Translations under genes and position numbers: made by a program
Source of the DNA: a virus
Strand: one strand, 5' to 3'
Length of the DNA: 24,022 nucleotides
IMG/VR virus record: IMGVR_UViG_3300044641_005790
Span: 1 to 24,022 of that record
Notes under the pieces: generated by a model
What the model saw: the letters and a program-made list of their open reading frames with translations, nothing else
Told to the model about the DNA's origin: nothing
Database searches by the model: none
Shown: positions 21,260 through 24,022 of the stretch, piece by piece
Numbering within the stretch: the stretch's first letter is position 1
Layout of the letters: the number at the start of each line of letters is the position of its first letter

Positions 21260-22891
21260 ATGAGTGCTGGTTTAACTGGATTAATGTTGATAGCTGGAGT
21301 AGGTCTTTTAAACAATAAAGGACTAGGGGTCAACAACCGTCTTAAAACTGAAGTACAGAAATTTAATACTACTAATATCAGTGGCCGAGTTCAAGCTAAA
21401 TTAGAAGGTGCCAGCGAAGAAGTCATTGATGCTTTGGGCACAGCACCATCGTTCTTAACAGGATTTTGTCCACCGGGTATTACCATTGGCAACAGCTCTG
21501 ATATAACCAATGTACCACAGGCTGTACTTGATCAAGGTAACAGTCTATTTTCTCCTCCGGCGCCCTCTGGTCTGTTGTCTACTTTTAATCTACCAACTAG
21601 TTCCGTGTCGTCGTTTACCAGCATATACAGTGCTGCCAGTGGTTACGCCGCACAGACTTTTAGTTTTACTGGATCACTGGCCGCAGCTCAAGGTAAGAAT
21701 TTTGACGATATGGGATTTCAATTTTCTAACTACACTGATGTAATTTCGGGTGGCGTTACAAATCAATTTGATCCCAAAGGGTTGCCTGCCTTGGCAAAAC
21801 AGTTGCCTGCCCTGGGTACTATGTTTGACACCAACGATCTATCACGAATCAATGATCCTATTACTCTGGCTCAGAATCTGATTGACCAAGGCTTAGGATA
21901 TGTAGGCGGTTTAGAAGATAAACTCAACGAGTCACAGATAGATCTATCAGACCCTTATCCTTCTGACACAGACCGAGAAATATTAAGAAACATTTTAGCA
22001 GAAATATCAGGTAGTGATTTAGAAGAAGTTTTTTCAGTAACTGAATTTAATCCAGCATACAAAGAAAAAATTACTTCGTTGGCTGATGTCTTGAAAATAG
22101 ATAATTTGTTTGATAAAGAAGCTTTAAGTGCTCTAGGAGACAATCCAACTCTAGATACATTTGCTAACAAAATGACTAATATTGGAGGCAGTTTTCCAGG
22201 TACTGCCAGTATTGGTAAATTTTTTAGCAGCCTAGATCTGAGATCGTTTCCAACTTTGGCCGGCCTGGGAGCTTTACTGCCTGCAGGATTAACCGATGGG
22301 TTAACTAACATACTGGGCAAGGGCACAGGTATATTTGGTAATCCTACAGTCAATGACATGACTAGTAGTGCCAGCGGCTTAGAGTATGTTGACTATATAG
22401 AGTTCATTAATACCATACAACAAACCTTGCTAAGCCAAGACAGTGATGTACAGGCGTTGGCTGAGTACTTGGACACCGAAGAAGATCTAGATGCAGGTTT
22501 ATTGACTGTGTTAATTGACAACATAGCTACTAAACCAAATCTACAATCAGTTATTGCCAAAGGCGAAGAATATATTAGAAAAACCGCAGATAAATTAAGC
22601 ATAGAAAAATCAAATTTATCTGCGGCTGGTATTACCCCAGGGTCCGCAGCCAGTAACAACGGCGGATTATTAAATTTCAGTTCGAATCTTCATGGGCTAG
22701 GGGTAGACCCAATGAATTTAGGATTGGGCAAGCAGATTACAGAATTGGCCCAGCCCGGTTTGGAAGGCGAAGCTATGGCGGCTAGTATTGTAGAAGGAAA
22801 AAATCTAGGAAAACTAGCAGTGTTTGGCATAGATCCAGGTACTAAAATGGATCCAATGGACTATGCTAAGTCTTTGGCCAATTTAGCTTAG
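21260..22891 (+). CDS. Large structural-type protein, probably baseplate/tail; unknown family
   Basis: 543 residues. The N-terminus has a hydrophobic stretch (LTGLMLIAGVGLLNNKGLG). The rest is rich in Ser, Leu, Ala and Asn with repeated short helices and LPALAKQLPALG-type segments. No catalytic motif is seen. It starts 2 bases after the stop of the M15 peptidase gene and is expressed with it from the late promoter at 20404, so the two probably form one virion substructure. I do not recognise a domain. Confidence 0.75.
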   Translation: MSAGLTGLMLIAGVGLLNNKGLGVNNRLKTEVQKFNTTNISGRVQAKLEGASEEVIDALGTAPSFLTGFCPPGITIGNSSDITNVPQAVLDQGNSLFSPPAPSGLLSTFNLPTSSVSSFTSIYSAASGYAAQTFSFTGSLAAAQGKNFDDMGFQFSNYTDVISGGVTNQFDPKGLPALAKQLPALGTMFDTNDLSRINDPITLAQNLIDQGLGYVGGLEDKLNESQIDLSDPYPSDTDREILRNILAEISGSDLEEVFSVTEFNPAYKEKITSLADVLKIDNLFDKEALSALGDNPTLDTFANKMTNIGGSFPGTASIGKFFSSLDLRSFPTLAGLGALLPAGLTDGLTNILGKGTGIFGNPTVNDMTSSASGLEYVDYIEFINTIQQTLLSQDSDVQALAEYLDTEEDLDAGLLTVLIDNIATKPNLQSVIAKGEEYIRKTADKLSIEKSNLSAAGITPGSAASNNGGLLNFSSNLHGLGVDPMNLGLGKQITELAQPGLEGEAMAASIVEGKNLGKLAVFGIDPGTKMDPMDYAKSLANLA

Positions 22892-22925
22892 GTTTTATTT
22901 ACTCTTGCTCAAAGCAGACTTATCT

Positions 22926-22976
22926 GTTATTATTACTGCTGTTTTGCATCAGTAAATAACTTACCCACAAAAGGAG
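22926..22976 (+). promoter_or_regulatory. Late-type promoter in the arm of an 11-bp bulged inverted repeat, plus RBS
   Basis: GTTATTATTACTG (22926-22938) pairs with CAGTAAATAAC (22950-22960) through 11 base pairs and a 2-base bulge. The TAAATA box (22953-22958) lies in the right arm. AAGGAG (22971-22976) is 6 bases ahead of ATG 22983. The preceding gene has no clear terminator. Confidence 0.6.
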
Positions 22977-22982
22977 ACCGTT

Positions 22983-23564
22983 ATGTTAGCAGATAATGCT
23001 CGCAATCGGATGCTAGTTGTGATGTTGGCGTTAGTTGCGTCGATGTCCATGGGACTTAATATCAAACAATTATTTGAGTTAAGTCACTATAAAAATATGG
23101 CGTCCCAGGCTCACCAGGTCATTGAAAACTTGTTGACTATTAGATTAGTCACCAAAGACAGTATTGCAAAGACTCGAGCTATTAGCCCCACTGAACTTCA
23201 GTGCATGGCTGAAAATATTTACTTTGAAGCAGGCTCACAGAGCTTGGCTGGCAAGCTGGCTGTTGGCCATGTAGTGTTGAATAGAATGCGTAAGCCTAAC
23301 TATCCCAACACAGCCTGCGGCGTAGTTAATCATAAAATTGGCAATACCTGTATGTTTAGTTGGAAATGCGAAGGCACAAAGGAAATTCGCAATGCCGGCA
23401 CTTGGAAACAGAGTCAGCAGGTAGCCTACGACCTTCTCAGCAGAGATCGCAAAGATCTCATTGACATCACTGAAGGCGCTACACACTTTCATAACAAGAC
23501 TGTACGACCCGGTTGGAATCTAAGGCGTGTTGCAGAGATCGACGATCATTACTTCTACAAGTAA
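22983..23564 (+). CDS. SleB-type cell-wall hydrolase with N-terminal membrane anchor (endolysin)
   Basis: 193 residues. Residues about 10-27 (MLVVMLALVASMSMGLNI) are a signal-anchor-like hydrophobic segment. Residues 70-193 match the SleB/hydrolase-2 family: LQCMAENIYFEAGSQSLAGK with Glu82 as the likely catalytic acid, VGHVVLNRMRKPNYPNTACG, and ATHFHN near the end. The family cleaves the glycan of peptidoglycan. Four cysteines (LQC, TAC, NTC, WKC) could form disulfides in the periplasm. The anchor suggests Sec export and a SAR-like or membrane-held lysin independent of holin for passage. It has its own late promoter and strong ribosome-binding site, fitting a late lysis role. Confidence 0.88.
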   Translation: MLADNARNRMLVVMLALVASMSMGLNIKQLFELSHYKNMASQAHQVIENLLTIRLVTKDSIAKTRAISPTELQCMAENIYFEAGSQSLAGKLAVGHVVLNRMRKPNYPNTACGVVNHKIGNTCMFSWKCEGTKEIRNAGTWKQSQQVAYDLLSRDRKDLIDITEGATHFHNKTVRPGWNLRRVAEIDDHYFYK

Positions 23565-23600
23565 AGATTGAGTAAATATACTTGTGTACTATGAAAGGGG
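23557..23600 (+). promoter_or_regulatory. Late-type promoter between 7-bp inverted repeats, plus RBS
   Basis: ACAAGTA (23557-23563) and TACTTGT (23579-23585) are perfect inverted copies; TAAATA (23573-23578) sits directly against the right arm inside the loop. AGGGG (23596-23600) is 5 bases ahead of ATG 23606. The left arm overlaps the lysin stop codon. Confidence 0.6.
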
Positions 23601-23605
23601 CAGTC

Positions 23606-23845
23606 ATGTCACAGAATGCTAAAATGCTTGAAGTCGATCAATTTAATTCCGCAGATGAAGCCGACGACCTAAACATTGACAATACCGATTACGGCTTCAT
23701 TGTCAGTGCCGACGGTGAATTGAAAACTTTCTTTTGCCCAGATAACCCAGACGGTTACCCCCCGAAGGCAGTGCAAAAAATTTTTAAGATTTTTAAGATC
23801 ACTGACCTACGAGAAATCATTCCACAGAGCACAATGATACATTAA
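23606..23845 (+). CDS. Small acidic hypothetical protein
   Basis: 79 residues from ATG 23606, chosen for the AGGGG ribosome-binding site 5 bases upstream; ATG 23591 would add five residues. The N-terminal half is acidic (MLEVDQFNSADEADDLNIDN). The C-terminal half has YGFIVSADGELKTFFCPDNP and a helix, KAVQKIFKIFKI. No known domain. It lies between the lysin and a strong early-type promoter, with its own late box. Confidence 0.7.
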   Translation: MSQNAKMLEVDQFNSADEADDLNIDNTDYGFIVSADGELKTFFCPDNPDGYPPKAVQKIFKIFKITDLREIIPQSTMIH

Positions 23846-23846
23846 A

Positions 23847-23902
23847 CGGTTGACAAAACCGTCAACCGGTGCTATACTAAAGACTCACCCACCGGAAAGG
23901 AG
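23847..23902 (+). promoter_or_regulatory. Near-perfect sigma70 promoter with 8-bp operator-like dyad and strong RBS
   Basis: TTGACA (23850-23855), a 17-bp spacer and TATACT (23873-23878) form the best host-type promoter in the window. CGGTTGAC (23847-23854) and GTCAACCG (23861-23868) are perfect inverted copies with loop AAAACC; the left arm covers the -35 box. AAAGGAG (23896-23902) is 6 bases ahead of ATG 23909. It should be used by host RNA polymerase early in infection; the dyad could be a shut-off operator. Confidence 0.85.
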
Positions 23903-23908
23903 TCCTAG

Positions 23909-24022
23909 ATGGCACAAGTCAAATATAACCAGACTCTGTTTAAAGTTGAATTAACCGAATATGATCGTTTCTCTGGGCAGAAACCCTGGGATACTGTTTA
24001 CTTCGATAATGAAACTGAAGCC
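23909..24022 (+). CDS. Start of a hypothetical gene, cut by the window end
   Basis: The first 38 residues are visible (MAQVKYNQTLFKVELTEYDR, then FSGQKPWDTVYFDNETEA). The start is firm because of the AAAGGAG ribosome-binding site and the strong promoter just upstream. The composition is polar with no recognisable motif. Given the sigma70 promoter it is probably an early gene, perhaps a small host-takeover protein, but nothing in the visible part proves this. Confidence 0.75.
   Translation, partial: MAQVKYNQTLFKVELTEYDRFSGQKPWDTVYFDNETEA

Noticed and set aside
22905-22946. Terminator after the 543-residue gene
   Set aside because: AGCAG and CTGCT can pair before a short T-run, but the stem is 5 bp with a long loop; the promoter dyad explains the region better.
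1-24022. tRNA genes, insertion sequences, integrase or attachment sites
   Set aside because: No cloverleaf-like segment, transposase, integrase or terminal direct repeat was seen in the small intergenic gaps.

Overview
The window is a stretch of a tailed-phage genome of the T4-like (myovirus) type, in the style of the marine and freshwater T4-like phages. Every supported gene is on the + strand. Genes are packed tightly with many ATGA/TAATG overlaps, and no stretch over 300 bases lacks a gene. The phage assignment rests on an adjacent gp61-like primase and gp41-like helicase, a phage-type NrdA/NrdB/glutaredoxin cluster, a fibre with an Mtd-like N-terminus, an M15-type peptidase next to a large structural protein, a SleB-type lysin with an N-terminal membrane anchor, and repeated TAAATA boxes like the T4 late promoter. 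The near-enterobacterial IscU suggests a proteobacterial host; the species cannot be told from this window.

Layout. 1-1169: 3' part of a glycine-rich fibre/adhesin. 1170-3722: sigma70-like promoter, then primase and helicase. 3723-9132: late promoter, a small conserved protein, a 1285-residue mosaic protein (LysM, Pro-rich linkers, tandem repeats, basic tail) and a ligase-like nucleotidyltransferase. 9133-9620: a small, probably abundant virion protein with its own late promoter and terminator. 9621-11190: small unknown proteins, one a coiled coil with a membrane tail. 11185-12278: an alpha-helical, scaffold-like protein and an acidic protein. 12279-13890: iscU, a queC-like gene and a PD-(D/E)XK exonuclease. 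13891-15933: a beta-helical tail fibre/spike and an unknown protein. 15955-20406: nrdA, a small unknown, nrdB, glutaredoxin and a small barrel-like protein. 20415-22891: M15-type peptidase and a large structural protein. 22892-23845: SleB-like lysin and a small acidic protein. 23846-24022: a near-perfect sigma70 promoter driving a gene that runs off the end.

How the parts may work together. Replication and nucleotide genes (primase, helicase, exonuclease, NrdAB, glutaredoxin) supply DNA synthesis. Virion and lysis genes mostly sit behind TAAATA boxes. IscU and the QueC-like enzyme are accessory metabolic genes that may act together in making a deazaguanine base.

Most notable observations: (a) most promoters found here lie in or against perfect or near-perfect inverted repeats whose arm sequences differ from site to site; (b) the 421-residue protein carries a full set of ligase/nucleotidyltransferase-like motifs; (c) four proteins begin with peptides resembling the T4 capsid-targeting sequence; (d) the 1285-residue protein contains three aligned 12-residue segments, each ending in an (I/L)-x-E site, as expected of a polyprotein cut by a T4-type prohead protease.
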